This document shows, piece by piece, positions 1-11,915 of a stretch of DNA of 64,000 nucleotides; within the stretch, counting starts at the first letter, position 1; every line of letters begins with the position of its first letter. The DNA comes from Coix lacryma-jobi var. lacryma-jobi. Its lineage: Eukaryota > Streptophyta > Magnoliopsida > Poales > Poaceae. The position numbers and the translations under genes were made by a program. The stretch lies in the NCBI GenBank assembly GCA_009763385.1, contig CM019823.1:86129104-86193103 (forward strand), in the 5' to 3' direction. The notes beneath the pieces are model-generated. The model was not told the origin of the DNA. It saw only the letters and a program-made list of their open reading frames with translations, and searched no databases.

Positions 1-2
1 GT

Positions 3-960
3 GGCCGTAATAACAGAGAAGAGACAACATATGTTGATTTCACTGATACCCGTCCTCCAGTGTTCACTAAAGCTGATGAACCTCTTGAAGCTGATGATTG
101 GCTCCGCACCATGGAACAAAAATTCAGTCTTATCAACTGCACTGAAGTTCAGAAGCCAGCTTTTGCAGCTCAGCAACTTCGAGGAGCCGCAGGGGTTTGG
201 TGGGCAAATTTACTAGCTGTTCAACCAGCTGGTCACCAAATCACTTGGGCTGAATTCAAGGAGGCCTTCAGGGCTCATTATATTCCAGATGGAGTTATGA
301 AGATGAAGTTGGAAGAGTTCTTAGCTCTCCGTCAGGGAGATGAGCCAGTTATGCAGTACATTGGGAAGTTTAATCATCTGTCCCAATATGCCTTTGACCA
401 GGTCAACACTGATGAGAAGAAGAAGGCATGTTTCATGAGAGGATTGAATACAAAGCTTCAGTCTATGATGACAACTTGTGGTAATATGAATTATCATGAG
501 ACAGTGAATGTTGCTATAGCTAGTGAAGAAAAGAATCGCAAGCATAAGGAGGCTAAGAAAAAGAAGGGATTTTGTCAGGGTCTGGATCATCTGGCGGCAA
601 CAAAAAGCGTCAGAGGCTTGTATATCATCCAGTCCAGCAGTTCCGCCCATCTTATCGTCCATCTTACCGTCCGCCTCAGCAGCAGAATTCTCAGAGGACT
701 TTTGTAAGGCCTGCTATGCCTTTCAATGTTCAACGTCAGTCGAATGTTCCTGCTATTCGTCCACCAGTGCCACAAGCTACAAGTTATCCATGCTACAATT
801 GTGGAAAGGTTGGACATTTCTCTCGTGACTGTCCTTATCCAAGGCAGAATGTTCCCAATGCCAATGTACCAAGGCCAGCGGGAAATCAGCAAGCAAACCA
901 GAACAAGGGAAATGCACAGAACAATCAGAAGGGTAAGGGTACTCAGAAAACAGGAAAGGT
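3..960 (+). pseudogene. gag of chromovirus (partial, frameshifted)
   Basis: Encodes the retrotransposon capsid/nucleocapsid protein that packages element RNA. Frame 3 is open from the window edge to 707 and carries the Retrotrans_gag core (DDWLRTMEQKF near 90-125, then a helical region). A one-base loss in a T run near 570 moves the reading into the frame open from 572, where the basic linker and a CCHC knuckle CYNCGKVGHFSRDC (about 791-832) follow. The N-terminus is cut by the window start. No other stop is seen, so decay is recent. Confidence 0.9.
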
Positions 961-1569
961 TTTCCATACTCAGATAGAAGCTATTCCTGAAGGAGAACCT
1001 GTTATGCTTGGTATGTTCCCTGTTGCTCAATACCCAGCACTTACACTTTTTGATTCTGGTGCATCACATACTTTCATGAATAGAACATTTGCGGAAAAGC
1101 ATAATATACCTATTGGTGAAACCAAAGATAAATTCTTTATACAGTCACCTGGGGGTCGACTATGTACTAAGGAAATGGTACATCAGGTACCTATAGATCT
1201 GGGTGGAAATATATTTCCAACCTCCATGATAGTTTTAAAAGATCCAAGTATAGATGTGATCTTGGGTATGAACTGGATGAACCAGAGAGGTGCAGTGATA
1301 GACACCTTGAATAGAACCATCAAGCTCAACTTACCTAATAGCAAATCTCAACTTCTTGTCCATCTTCCTACTCTTAAGAGGGCAGTTGAGCGAGTGTGTG
1401 CTACCTCTGTTAAGGAAATCAAAGACATTCGAGTGGTCTGTGAGTTTCCTGATGTGTTCCCAGAAGATTTACCTGGTCTGCCACCTGATCGTGATGTGGA
1501 GTTTGAAATAGAACTCAAACCAGGAACAGCACCAATAGCCAGAAGAGCTTATAGAATGCCACCAAAAAA
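961..1569 (+). pseudogene. Aspartic protease domain of chromovirus polyprotein
   Basis: The retropepsin-like domain that cleaves Gag-Pol. The active site LFDSGASHTFM lies near 1048-1080 and the family-typical DVILGMNWM near 1254-1280, so catalytic Asp-Ser/Thr-Gly is intact. The linker leading to RT (VFPEDLPGLPP, near 1455-1487) follows. One base is missing in the A run near 1564-1569, which makes TAG at 1571 the next in-frame stop; the RT frame continues one base off. Confidence 0.9.
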
Positions 1570-2796
1570 TTAGCAGAGTTGAAAACTCAGTTGCAAGGTT
1601 TGATAGATAAAGGTTTCATTCGACCTAGTTCATCACCCTGGGGTTGTCCAGCGATCTTTGTGAAGAAGAAGGACCATACCTTGAGGCTATGTGTGGATTA
1701 TCGTCCTTTGAATGAAGTGACAATCAAGAACAAGTATCCTTTGCCCCGTATTGATCTTCTCTTTGATCAACTTGCTGGTGCAAAAGTATTCTCGAAGATA
1801 GATTTGAGATCAGGGTATCATCAGATCAAGATCAAACCAGAAGATGTTCCGAAAACAGCATTCACTACCAGATATGGTCTATATGAATATCTAGTCATGT
1901 CTTTTGGTCTGACCAATGCCCCAGCACACTTCATGTATTTGATGAATTCAGTGTTTATGCCAGAACTAGATAAGTTCGTGGTTGTGTTTATTGATGATAT
2001 TCTCATCTATTCCAAAACCAAAGAAGAGCATGCAGAACATCTCAGGATAGTGTTGACTCGCCTGAGAGAACATCAGTTATATGCTAAATTCAGTAAATGT
2101 GAGTTCTGGATAGACAAAGTTCAATTCTTGGGTCATGTTCTGTCAGCTGAAGGTGTTGCAGTAGATCCAAGCAAAGTCCAAGAAGTTCTTGACTGGAAGT
2201 CACCAACGTCAGTACATCAAGTTCGGAGTTTCTTAGGATTAGCAGGGTATTATCGTATTTATCCCTGACTTCTCCAAGATTCTAAACCAATGACAACACT
2301 GCTAAAGAATGACACCAAGTTTGTGTGGTCATCGGAATGTGAAGAAGCTTTTCAGACTCTGAAAAAGTTATTGACAACTGCACCAGTTTTAGCTCAGCCA
2401 GACATTGAAAAATCCTTTGATGTTTATTGTGATGCTTCAGGCAAAGGCATTGGGTGTGTACTGATGCAAGAAGGCAGAGTTATTGCCTATGCTTCACGAC
2501 AGCTTAAGCGGCACGAAGAACATTATCCAACACATGATCTAGAGTTGGCAGCTGTAGTCCATGCTCTGAAGATCTGGCGACATTATTTGTTGGGTAATAC
2601 TTGTCACATATATACTGATCATAAAAGCTTGAAATACATCTTCACTCAGTCTGAGTTGAATATGCGTCAGAGAAGATGGTTAGAACTGATAAAAGATTAT
2701 GATATTGAAGTGCACTATCACCCAGGTAAAGCCAATGTAGTGGCAGATGCACTCAGTCGAAAGGGTCATTGCAATTGTTGGAAGTCAAGCCGATAG
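1570..2796 (+). pseudogene. Reverse transcriptase and RNase H of chromovirus
   Basis: Copies element RNA to DNA and degrades the template. RT is complete: LRLCVDYRPLN near 1681-1713, KIDLRSGYHQI near 1795-1827, and the metal-binding VFIDDIL (FIDD variant of YxDD) near 1984-2004. Near 2250-2280 two bases and then one base are missing, giving a short out-of-frame stretch with TGA at 2266, after which the original frame resumes. RNase H follows: DVYCDASGKGIGCVL near 2419-2463, TDHKSLKYI near 2614-2640. A one-base loss near 2773 ends the frame at 2794. Confidence 0.92.
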
Positions 2797-4079
2797 ATCT
2801 TACCTTGTGCCATGAGTTTGAAAGGTTAAGCCTTGAAATGATTCCACAAGGAAATCTTGCAAATGTGACCGTTCAATCATCCATTAAAGATCAGATCATT
2901 GCAGCCCAGAAGGAAAGCAAGGGTATGATCCATCTGAAAGAAAAGATTCACTCTGAGCAGAATTCCAATTTCAAAATAGATGAAGCTGGAGTGATTTGGT
3001 TTAAGGATCGGTTAGTGGTTCCAAAGGTTCCTGAACTCAGAAAGCAGATTCTTGATGAAGCTCATGCAACAAGATTTTCAGTACATCCAGGCAGTAATAA
3101 AATGTATCATGATCTGAAACAGAAATTCTGGTGGACTAAGATGAAACTTGAAATTGCTAGTTATGTAGCTAAATGTGATACTTGTCAGAAAGTGAAGGCA
3201 GTTCACCTTAGGTCTGCTGGAGAATTGCAACCATTGTCAATTCCATCTTGGAAGTGGGATGACATTAGTATGGACTTCATAGTGGGTCTGCCTAAGACAT
3301 CAAAAGGGTTTGATTCCATATGGGTCATTGTTGATCGTCTGACCAAATCCGCTCATTTCATATCTGTTAAAACAACATATCCAGCATCTAGCTATGCCAA
3401 GATATATTTTGACAGAATTGTAAGTCTACATGGCATTCCAAAGACTATCGTGTCTGATAGAGGGACACAGTTTGTCAATGTTTTCTGGAGGCACTTACAT
3501 AAGTCCTTGGGTACCGAGCTTTTGCATAGTACAGCTTATCATCCACAGACTGGGGGCCAAACTGAAAGAGTTAATCAAATCTTAGAAGATATGTTAAGAT
3601 CCTGTGTACTCAATTATTCAGAGAAATGGGATGAATGTTTGCCGTTAGCAGAGTTCTCTTACAATAATAGTTATCAAGAGAGCATTAAGATGGCACCATT
3701 TGAAGCTCTGTATGGCAGAAGATGCAGAACACCTTTGAACTGGTCGGAACCTGGAGAACGTAGTCTCTTCGGAGTTGACTTAGTTAAAGAAGCTGAAGAA
3801 AAAGTCAGATTGATTCAAGAGAACATGAAGAAAGCACAATCTAGGCAAAAGAGTTATGCCGATAAGAGACGTCGGTCTCTTACCTTTAAAGTTGGTGATT
3901 ATGTCTATCTCAAGGTATCACCAATGAAAGGAGTTACTCGATTTGGAATCAAAGGAAAATTGGCACCTCGATATATAGGTCCCTATCAGATTCTTAAAAG
4001 ATGTGGAAAGGTGGCATATCAACTTGATTTACCGCCACAGCTATCATTAGTTCATAATGTGTTCCATGTTCTCAATTAA
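2772..4079 (+). pseudogene. Integrase of chromovirus
   Basis: Inserts the cDNA into chromatin. It has a zinc-binding HHCC N-terminal region (HPGSNKMYHDL to CDTCQKV, about 3084-3190) and a DDE core with MDFIVGLP, SDRGTQF and TERVNQILEDML visible. The C-terminal GKLAPRYIGPYQI block is the GPF/Y-type module (near 3955-3995). The frame is one base shifted from RNase H and again from the chromodomain: a one-base loss near 4069 yields TAA at 4077 just inside the LVHNVFHV motif. Confidence 0.92.
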
Positions 4080-4081
4080 AG

Positions 4082-4315
4082 AAATGTCTTCAAGTGCCTG
4101 ATCATGTCATTCATGTTGAAGAGATTGAGTTAGAGCCTGATCTGACATACTCAGAGTATCCTATCAAGATTCTGGACCAGAAAGATCGAGTCACTCGAAA
4201 AAGAACTGTCAAGTTCTACAAGGTTCAATGGAATCAACATACGGAAGATGAAGCCACATGGGAGTCAGAAGAGTTTCTCTTAGAAAGTTTTCCTGAGTTT
4301 CTTTCTTCTGTGTAG
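4082..4315 (+). pseudogene. Chromodomain at integrase C-terminus
   Basis: Frame-2 reading gives a canonical chromodomain: YPIKILDQKDRV, then KFYKVQWNQHTEDEATWE and a C-terminal helix ending FPEFL. In chromoviruses this module is thought to guide integration toward particular histone marks. It belongs to the preceding integrase but is one base out of frame. It ends at TAG 4313. Confidence 0.92.
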
Positions 4316-4437
4316 TCCTTGTAATCTGATATATGATGACCTATCCCCTGCTTTATGTAAAGGTTAGTAATGGAAGTGTCTGACACATTTCCTTTTCCAT
4401 TAGTTAGCCTACAGGTTAAATCTCGGGACGAGATTTC

Positions 4438-4450
4438 TTTGGGGGAAAGA
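4438..4450 (+). promoter_or_regulatory. Polypurine tract
   Basis: TTTGGGGGAAAGAG lies directly before the LTR start (TG at 4453), preceded by the family-typical 'CTCGGGACGAGATTTC' block. This is the plus-strand primer for reverse transcription. Confidence 0.85.
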
Positions 4451-4452
4451 GC

Positions 4453-7400
4453 TGTAACACTCTGGTGTTAAGCAGACTAAAACTTGACATGTCATCATAA
4501 GCACTGGCATTTCATTTGAGTTGATAACCTAATTATGCATTCACTAAAAACAAGTTTAATTCATCATGCTTGTGCTTAGTTGATAAGGAGTGTTTAAGTT
4601 GAAACCCTAGTTTATGTTTCCTGTGGTGTTTAATGCTTTTATGCTATATAGGGGTACTATGGTAATTTCTTATATAGTAGTTGAATTTGGATCATATCTT
4701 GGTATTATGTCTCAAAGGTGTATTTGGAACATGTTTCAAGTCACCATTGAGGTATAATTCAAATTTGGTTGAAATCTAATTAAATGGTTTAATTAATCTA
4801 AAAACCCTATTTTATCCCTTTCTTATTAATCAAAATCTAAAAAGAATTTGAGTATGCTTCAAAAAGCAAAGTTGCTCCATTTTTTATAAGGATCAACTTT
4901 GATGTATAAAGTTTTTCAAGTTCTTATGCAAAATCAAAAGTAATGGTGAAAATACCCTTTTGCCCTATTTGTCCCCTTTTGATTTGCAAACCCTAATTCA
5001 AAATCTAAGCATATTCTGCATATGTTGCAAAAATAAAAGATGTTCAGTATTGAATTCTGAACATTTGATATTTTAACATATTTTCAACTTATATTCAAAA
5101 ATCTGATGTAATTTCAAATTTTCAGTAAGGGTATATAGGAGAAGGGGGGATAAGTTTCTTTCCTTGTTCATGGCGGTGGACGACCGACGTTTGATCGCTG
5201 CTGCTCGCGCGTAGGGCGTCGACTTCTCTCGAATGCGCGTGCAACTGAGTCCGTGGCGAAGTCAAGCAGCTGCTGGCGCTCTCCCTCGCGTCGTGGCGCC
5301 TTCTCTGGACCTCGCCGTCGCCGTTTGGCACCTAGGGCACCGACGGGAACAATCCCAACCCAATCCCAAATTCACCGTCTCTGCTCATCCTCATCCAAGA
5401 TTGCCCGCGGTTATAACCTCCCTACCTCCTTGCGCATCTCCAGAGTCCATCCCTTCCACCTCTACTGCCTTAGAGAGCTCGAGCTCGCCGTTTTTCTTCC
5501 CGCCGGGCGAAATCGCCGCCGAGCTCGACCTCGCCGTGGTCAGCCCAACATGGCACTCCTCTACTCTCTCTGTCTCCTGTTTCCGTTTCACCTTGACTCC
5601 AGAGTGCTCATCGGCTCAATGGTTCTTTGTTTGGTGCTCAGGTCTCGCCGGAACATCGCTTGCCTCGCCGGAGTTCGCCGCCGCAAGCCACTGCTCCGTG
5701 GACTCCTTCTCTCCGTTCCTCCTCCGCTCGAACCAACTACGTGGCCAGCATCAGGGTGAGCTACTAGAGCTTTCTAGCCCCTCCGTTCTTCTGTTGCTAG
5801 CCTAGGTTCGCCGGAACAGCTCCGCCGTGGTTCGGTCCGCCGCCGTGCGTGGCCAGACCTCACCGGAGCAGTAGCGTTTAGGGTTAGAGGCTCTATCGGC
5901 CGCGGGTGACTCGCCGGTGCTTGTGCTCGCGTCCGTTAGGTCTCTACTGGCCGGAATTGGCCGGCGTAAGGCTCGCCGGCGCTCGGTACGCCGCCGTCCG
6001 TTCTGGCCAGGGTCAAGGACCTCGCTGTTGTAAAGATGAGAAAGTACGGGGTGCTGGTTGCAAAGCCCGTGACTCATGTGAATAGCGCTGTGGACTGCGG
6101 GTTAATTTCGTTTAAGCCGAAGGGCTTTTCTGCAAAAGCGTCAGAGCGCGCGGGCGGGAGCCAGGCCGGGCCGGTTTCCACGCGCGTTGGGCCACGCCGG
6201 ATTGGGCCGAAAGCCCAGTTGGGCTAGTTTTGTGTTTTTCTTTTTCTGGCTTTATGCACAGTAGCTAATTTTGTTATTTTTGCTATAATTTTTCTATAGC
6301 TCTGTTAATTGTGAAATTTGACATGATAGATGATAGCATGTCTGTGCTAATATAAAAATTATGAAACTTGTGTTTGGAGCACTTTTACTATGCCAATAAA
6401 ATCTGTGCTTTAATTAATAAATGCAACTTTGATGAATTATGTGATTTTCTGTGTTTCTCCAAAAATCATGAAATTTGACATGTGAGTTTATGTCACTAAT
6501 ATCTACCTTCATGATTAATTTCAGCTCTGTTTGAATAAGCATGATTTGTTTATAAGTATAGGGCTATTTAAAAGGATTTATAAAATAAATAGAAATTGTT
6601 AATCCCTTTAGGTTTGTGTGCATTTTGGATTTGTTTGACAACCAAGGAAACACTAGCATGATTTGCTCCCTGGTTATGGATTCCTTTATATAAATGATCT
6701 TTTGTTGCTTGTTGGTTATATAACCTTGCTTAATAAAGATAATAAAATTTGTTTAGGAATAATCTATGGTTTAATAGCTAAGTTAGTTTTGTTGGTTTGC
6801 AACTTACCGTGATGAAAGATTGTACGAATATATGTCTACAGCTTAGAAAATTTCCATCTTTACCATGATCATGTCATAAGCATCTCATTGATCATGCATA
6901 TAAACTTCTACGTGTAGATCTCGGTTCAGAAGGACCTGATCCTCAGTGGGTTTCTCCTGAGTGTGTGGATCCTTCTAGTTTTTCAGAATCTCCGGACTTC
7001 GCTGATCAACAAGGCAAGCCCCGGACATTAAACCTATCCTTGTATTTTATAAAGTTATTGATATCACTTGAGTTAATATGATGCATTAAGCGAATAGGAG
7101 TTGAGCGAACCCTATTTGATGCATTATCAACCTTGATGATTCCAACACTTAACCTTGATACCCGTTTTATGAAAATACTTAGTATGTTAGCCATGCTTCA
7201 CTACTTCAATATAGTAGGTGCTTTTAAAAATGGTTGCTATGTTTTGGAAATCATGAATCTTGAGATAACATGATAACAATAGTAACTTACATCAAGAATG
7301 GAGTCTTGTTGTAAGGTTACTCAACATAGGACCTTATCGTTGTTGGCCTGCTGTGATTGAGACCTTTGAGTACAGCCCACATGCGGTGGTAAGCCTCATC

Positions 7401-7594
7401 TATAGCTATTCCGATACTTGAGAACGGCCAACCGCATACTGGGAGTGGAGAGATGGCGGGAGTAGCGTGTACCCTCGGGGCTATGAGATAGTCGGGTTCG
7501 AGGTGTACTGTACTCTCGGGTGACGCTGGACCCGTTCTTGTATGGGAGGATCTATAGATAGGGTTGACGTATGCAAGATTAAGTTCTACATATG
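4453..7594 (+). repeat. 3' LTR of chromovirus (interrupted at 7594)
   Basis: It starts TGTAACACTCTGG immediately after the polypurine tract. A TATA-like GTATATAGGA at 5131 separates an AT-rich U3 from a GC-rich leader (about 5160-6240) whose long ORFs are compositional, not genes. AT-rich U5-like sequence continues to 7594. The LTR is interrupted by a copia LTR at 7595, so its 3' terminus is not seen and its true length is unknown. Confidence 0.8.
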
Positions 7595-8586
7595 TGAAAG
7601 GTCCTTGTTTGGTTTTGGTAATTGAATGACAACTTAAGTGGACTAATATGTGTTTGAAGTAATTACACAGGTGATTAGTCCATAGGTGATCATGTGTGAG
7701 CAACATATGCCATAGAGGTGAAATGACTTGGAAGATGTTGCAAGGCTCCAAATGTGAAGAAGGAGCTTAATGCACATGAAACATGATGTGGTCATGTGGC
7801 TAAGATGGTGAAGATCAAGGCAAGACTTGGCTTGATGGACCGGTTGCAAAGGTGAAGGGCAAGTTGAGGCTTTGAAGCCGTTGGTACCGAGTGTCGGGAG
7901 TCTTAAGCAAGACTTGGCGCCGAAGGACCGAAGCGATGGTGAAGAGCAAGTGATGTCAAGATCGATGGACCATGGAGGCCATGTGATGATATGAAGTGGA
8001 TCATATCATTTGATGATAGGTGGTGCATGTGTTGCATCAACACCGAAGGAGATGGAATGGAATGCGCAAGGCAAAGGTATAATTGTAGGGCATTTCATTT
8101 CACCGGTCATAGGTGTGTAGAGAATTTTATGACCGGGTTTAGGTTAGATGGCCGTACTATCAAGAGGAGCAAACTTGTTTGCATATCGGTCATCTAGTGC
8201 CACTTGAGCGATCTAACTTTGCGATGTTGTTAGGATAGAGTGGCGTGGTGAGAGCAAGTGAAAATCCTTTGAAATATGTTTGTGAAAATGCTAACACACA
8301 TGCACATGATGTTGTACATTTGGTGGTGTTGGCACATTTGCAAAGGAGAAGGTGTTGGAGTTGATTTGGATCAACTCGGAGAAGTTTCGGAGAAAGCTTT
8401 GGTTGAAAAAGAGAAGCGATGGATCTTGGATTGGAATTCTGTTCTAATCCTTTGAGTTTTGGATCTTGAATTCATGTGGGATGTGTAGCCCTCTGAATAA
8501 GCTTTCCAAATTGTCCAAGATCATCGAAATCGGAGTTTGGAGTGAAGAGTTATGGTCGTTCTAGCGCGGGGAGTGCAGGCTGGTGT

Positions 8587-8925
8587 AGTCGGTAGTACCG
8601 ACCCTGGTGGTCGGTAGTACCGACCCAAGAGGGCTGTTTGCAGCCTCTCTGGATGTGGCTTGTTTTGGCCTGGCGGTAGTACCGCCATAACCTCGGTACT
8701 ACCGCCCGCGGTGGTACCGACCTATGGCCGGTAGTAACCAAGTTTCGCGAGGCTCTCTGTTCGCGGCCGATTTTGGCTTGGCGGTAGTACCGCCATTACC
8801 TCGGTACTACCGACCTCGGAGGTACCGACCAGAGAGTCGGTGCTTCGCCTTAATCAGCGGGATGTGAGTAAACGGCTAGTTTGACTAAGCCGGTAGTACC
8901 GCCCAAGGGGGGTCGGTACTACCGA
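8587..8925. repeat. Array of CGGTA(G/C)TACCG palindromes in LTR U3
   Basis: I count eight copies of the dyad CGGTAGTACCG or CGGTACTACCG in about 340 bp upstream of the TATA box. Flanking bases often extend the symmetry, as GTCGGTAGTACCGAC or GGCGGTAGTACCGCC. They are spaced irregularly by 10-70 bp. Position in U3 suggests protein-binding sites, which is inference. Confidence 0.85.
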
Positions 8926-8970
8926 CCGAGGCGCAGGAAAGGGGGAAACGGCTAGTTGGTCGCTCCCCTC

Positions 8971-8980
8971 TATAAATAGG
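8971..8980 (+). promoter_or_regulatory. TATA box of copia LTR
   Basis: TATAAATAGG follows CTCCCCTC, 50-380 bp downstream of the palindrome array, in the position expected for the U3 promoter. Confidence 0.7.
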
Positions 8981-10053
8981 AGTGGAGGCCGGTTTGGGCT
9001 AGCTGCTGGAGCACTCCAAAGCCTTGGTGGCTTGTGTGGATGTGCTTGTGAGCCCTCTAACACACATATGCTTTAGTGCTCATCCGATTGTGTGAGAGAG
9101 TGATCCTAGTGCGTTGCTTTGAGAGATAGCATCGAGTGGCACTAGGTGTTCGTGTTGCAAGCCGGTGGTGCTTGTTACTCTTGGAGGTTGCCACCTCCTA
9201 GACGGCTTGGTGATCGAGTCTCCGTCGTGAAGCCCGCGTGAAGATTGTGCGTGGCTCCGGAGAAGGATTGTGAGGGGCATTGTGCTCGCCCCGCGGGGAT
9301 CGCGAAGAGCAACTCTAGTAGAGCGTGTCATTGAGTTACCCTCACTTGTGGGTGAGTTCTTGCGGCGCTCGAGTGTCGAGCTAGGTGTGGTGCCTATTAG
9401 CCGCCGAACTACCAAAGTGTGTGGTCGACACAACGGGGACTAGCTTGGTGGCAACCAAGTGAACCTCGGGAGAAAAATCACCGTGTCAACTTTGTGTTCA
9501 TCTTCTCGGTGGTTTGCAAACTCCTTTCACTAGCTTGTATTACTTGTTCATATACATGTGCTAGTGTAGTTGCTCTTATGATTAGTTAGCTTGTGTAGCT
9601 TGCTAGTTACCTTCCTTGCTTGTGTAGCATAGAAGTTGATCCCATGAGTGACTAGTTGACTTGTAGTCTTGCTAGTCACATTGCTTAGTTTGTGTAGCTA
9701 AGTTGAGCTCTCTAATTTGGCTTGTGTAGCCTTGTTATTGAGCATTGCTAGTGAGCTTAGGCTTTGTGCTTTTGCTTAGTGGCATGAGTAGGAGCTCCCC
9801 GGTTGATTGAGTACTAGTTGCTTAGGTTTGTGTAACCTTGCAAGCTAGAATTGTTTAGTTGAGCTCTAGCTAGCCCGACACCTATTTGCATTGTTTAGGA
9901 TTTTTTATAAGGTGTCATAGAGTATATGTAGAGGGGTGTAGTCTTGGCTAGACCGATAGTTTTAATTCCGCATTTGTTTCGCTTAGCAGGTGCGATTAAT
10001 TTAGAAAGGACTATTCACCCCCCCCCCCTCTAGTCCGCCATCTCGACCCTTCA

Positions 10054-10068
10054 ATTGGTATCAGAGCC
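10054..10068 (+). promoter_or_regulatory. Primer binding site (initiator tRNA-Met)
   Basis: ATTGGTATCAGAGCC follows LTR end CCTTCA. The core TGGTATCAGAGC is the standard plant copia PBS complementary to the 3' end of tRNA-iMet. Confidence 0.9.
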
Positions 10069-10105
10069 GAGGTCTCTCATTTGTGGTCTTCACCGACCCG
10101 AGAGG

Positions 10106-11915
10106 ATGGCGACTTATGGGCTAGATGTTGAGTGTCCACACATTTTTGATGGCACACACTTTGCACGGTGGAAAAAATTGGATGATATGCAATTTTAAAT
10201 TTATTAGTCCTCAAATGTGGTGGATCATAGATGTGGGCCTTTCTCTTTGTGTTGGATAGAAAGAATGCAACTCAAGCGCAAAAGAAATGCCTACATCTCG
10301 ATTGCCAAGCTACTAACATTTTCTATCAATCTATGGAAGATAACATATTTGGTGAGATCATGGACTTGAAGTCCGCCCATGAGATTTGGATTATCTCAAT
10401 GAGAAATATAGGGCGATCTCCGATGATGATGTGTTGATGAGCCCAAGGAAGAGGCACGCGAGGTGGTTGAGCAAGACCATAACTCCGTGATTGTGGAAGA
10501 TTGCTCCACCTCAAGCTCAAGTGATGCAAGTGATGATGATATTCCAAGCACACTTGATGATGATGGTTCATGCTCCGGCCATGAGAGTGATACTTCGTCG
10601 AGCTCTCCAACCACTACATCACATTGCTTCATGTCACACCGTGACACTAAGGTTTGCAAAGCTAATGTGACTGATCTTAATGCATATGAGGAGCTCTTGA
10701 GTAAATATGCTAGCATGACCATCACTTTAGAAAATGAGAGTCTAAAAATGCAAAATTGACAAAAGAAAACTCATTTCTAAAGAATGCATGTGAACAACAA
10801 AAAGCATCTACTTTATGTTACTACTTGTTCACATGAGGAGCTTAAATTGACTCATGAGGAACTTAGTGTTGCTCATGACAACTTGGTAAAAGACCATGCT
10901 TTTCTCACTAACAAGCTTTCTAATGAAGAAACTAAAACTAGTGAGAGCTCATCACATGGATCAAATGATCAATTGCAAAATGTTGCTAACCCATGTGATG
11001 TAGGCAAGAAGAATGTATCCACCTCTTGTGATGATTTATTAGCTATGCCATGTTCTTCACATATAGATGCTTGTTCTACTTCTATGTCTTGTGAGACTAA
11101 CATTTTGAAGGAGAACAATGAGCTCAAAAGTGAAGAACTTGAGCAACAAGTTAGAGAGGTGGTGTAGATCAAAGGTCACCCATGAGCACATGATGAAGAA
11201 TCAAAGAAGCTATGGTGACAAGAGTGGCATTGGCTTTAACAAAAGCAATGTCAAAGGCAAGAGATGGGGCAAGAGAAGACATGAAAAAGAAATGAAGAAG
11301 GAAGAACAAGAAAAGCTATCTCATCTCATGTGCTATCAATGCCATGAGATGGGACATCTTGCAAAAGCTTGCCCCAACAAGAAGAAGCCCCAAGTTCAAA
11401 TCAAGAACAACCATCATGATGGTGACTTGATGAAGAAGAAGAAAACAAGAAGGGGCGGAAGAGCAAGGCATCCAATTCATATCCAAGATGCCAAGATGAT
11501 GATGAGCAAGAATCAAGATGAGAAGAAATATTTGGCTCACATCAAGTGCTACAAGTGTGGTGACATGGGACACTTTGCCTCGGAGTGTCCTACCAAGCTT
11601 GAGAAGAAGATTCAAGCAAAAGAGATGAGGCAAGGCAATGAGGAGCAACACATGAGTAAGGAAGAAAAGGCTCAATCAAAGAGAGTTTGCTACTCATGTC
11701 GGGAAAGGGGACACATGGCAAATTCATGTCCCCTAGGTAAAACTTCTAAGCCTATTTCAATTGATGATAATATTGTGCTTAGAAAGGATGAAAATGGTAC
11801 CTCTAAGGATACTATTGCAACTCATCCCGCTACTCATACTAAGGCTATGCCTAAGTATGTTGCTCCTAACTTGAGAGGACCCAAACTAGTTTGGGTACCA
11901 TCAAAAAGTGGATGA
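10106..11915 (+). pseudogene. SIRE/Maximus-type gag with three zinc knuckles (frameshifted)
   Basis: Capsid/nucleocapsid protein. It starts ATG at 10106 (MATYGLDVECPHIFDGTHFARW). Single-base indels then move the reading between frames: recognisable pieces lie at 10231-10437, 10463-10759, 10784-11167 and 11118-11915. The middle is acidic/coiled-coil-like (KNACEQQ, HEELKLTHEELS). The last piece has three CCHC knuckles, CYQCHEMGHLAKACP, CYKCGDMGHFASECP and CYSCRERGHMANSCP, and ends in the family-typical GPKLVWVP near the stop. At least four frame changes make it non-functional. Confidence 0.88.

Larger units (their letters stand above)
1..7594 (+). mobile_element. Ty3/gypsy chromovirus (Tekay-type), 5' part missing
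   Basis: Domain order gag, zinc knuckle, protease, reverse transcriptase, RNase H, integrase, chromodomain, then polypurine tract and 3' LTR identifies a chromovirus. The chromodomain fused at the C-terminus and the LTR beginning TGTAACACTCTGG fit the Tekay (Del) clade. The 5' LTR and gag start lie outside the window. The coding part has about six short deletions, so it is a recently disabled copy. The LTR is cut at 7594 by a copia LTR and I do not find its continuation. Confidence 0.93.
7595..10053 (+). repeat. 5' LTR of plus-strand SIRE-like copia
   Basis: A 2,459-bp LTR with TG...CA ends. It holds an array of short palindromes (8587-8925), a TATA box TATAAATAGG at 8971, and a pyrimidine/C-run-rich 3' end. 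The PBS follows directly, which fixes the 3' boundary. Confidence 0.85.

Noticed and set aside
5233..6227. Several overlapping ORFs of 60-190 codons around 5.2-6.2 kb
   Set aside because: They lie in the GC-rich leader of the chromovirus LTR, overlap on both strands, and show no domain; open reading follows from base composition.
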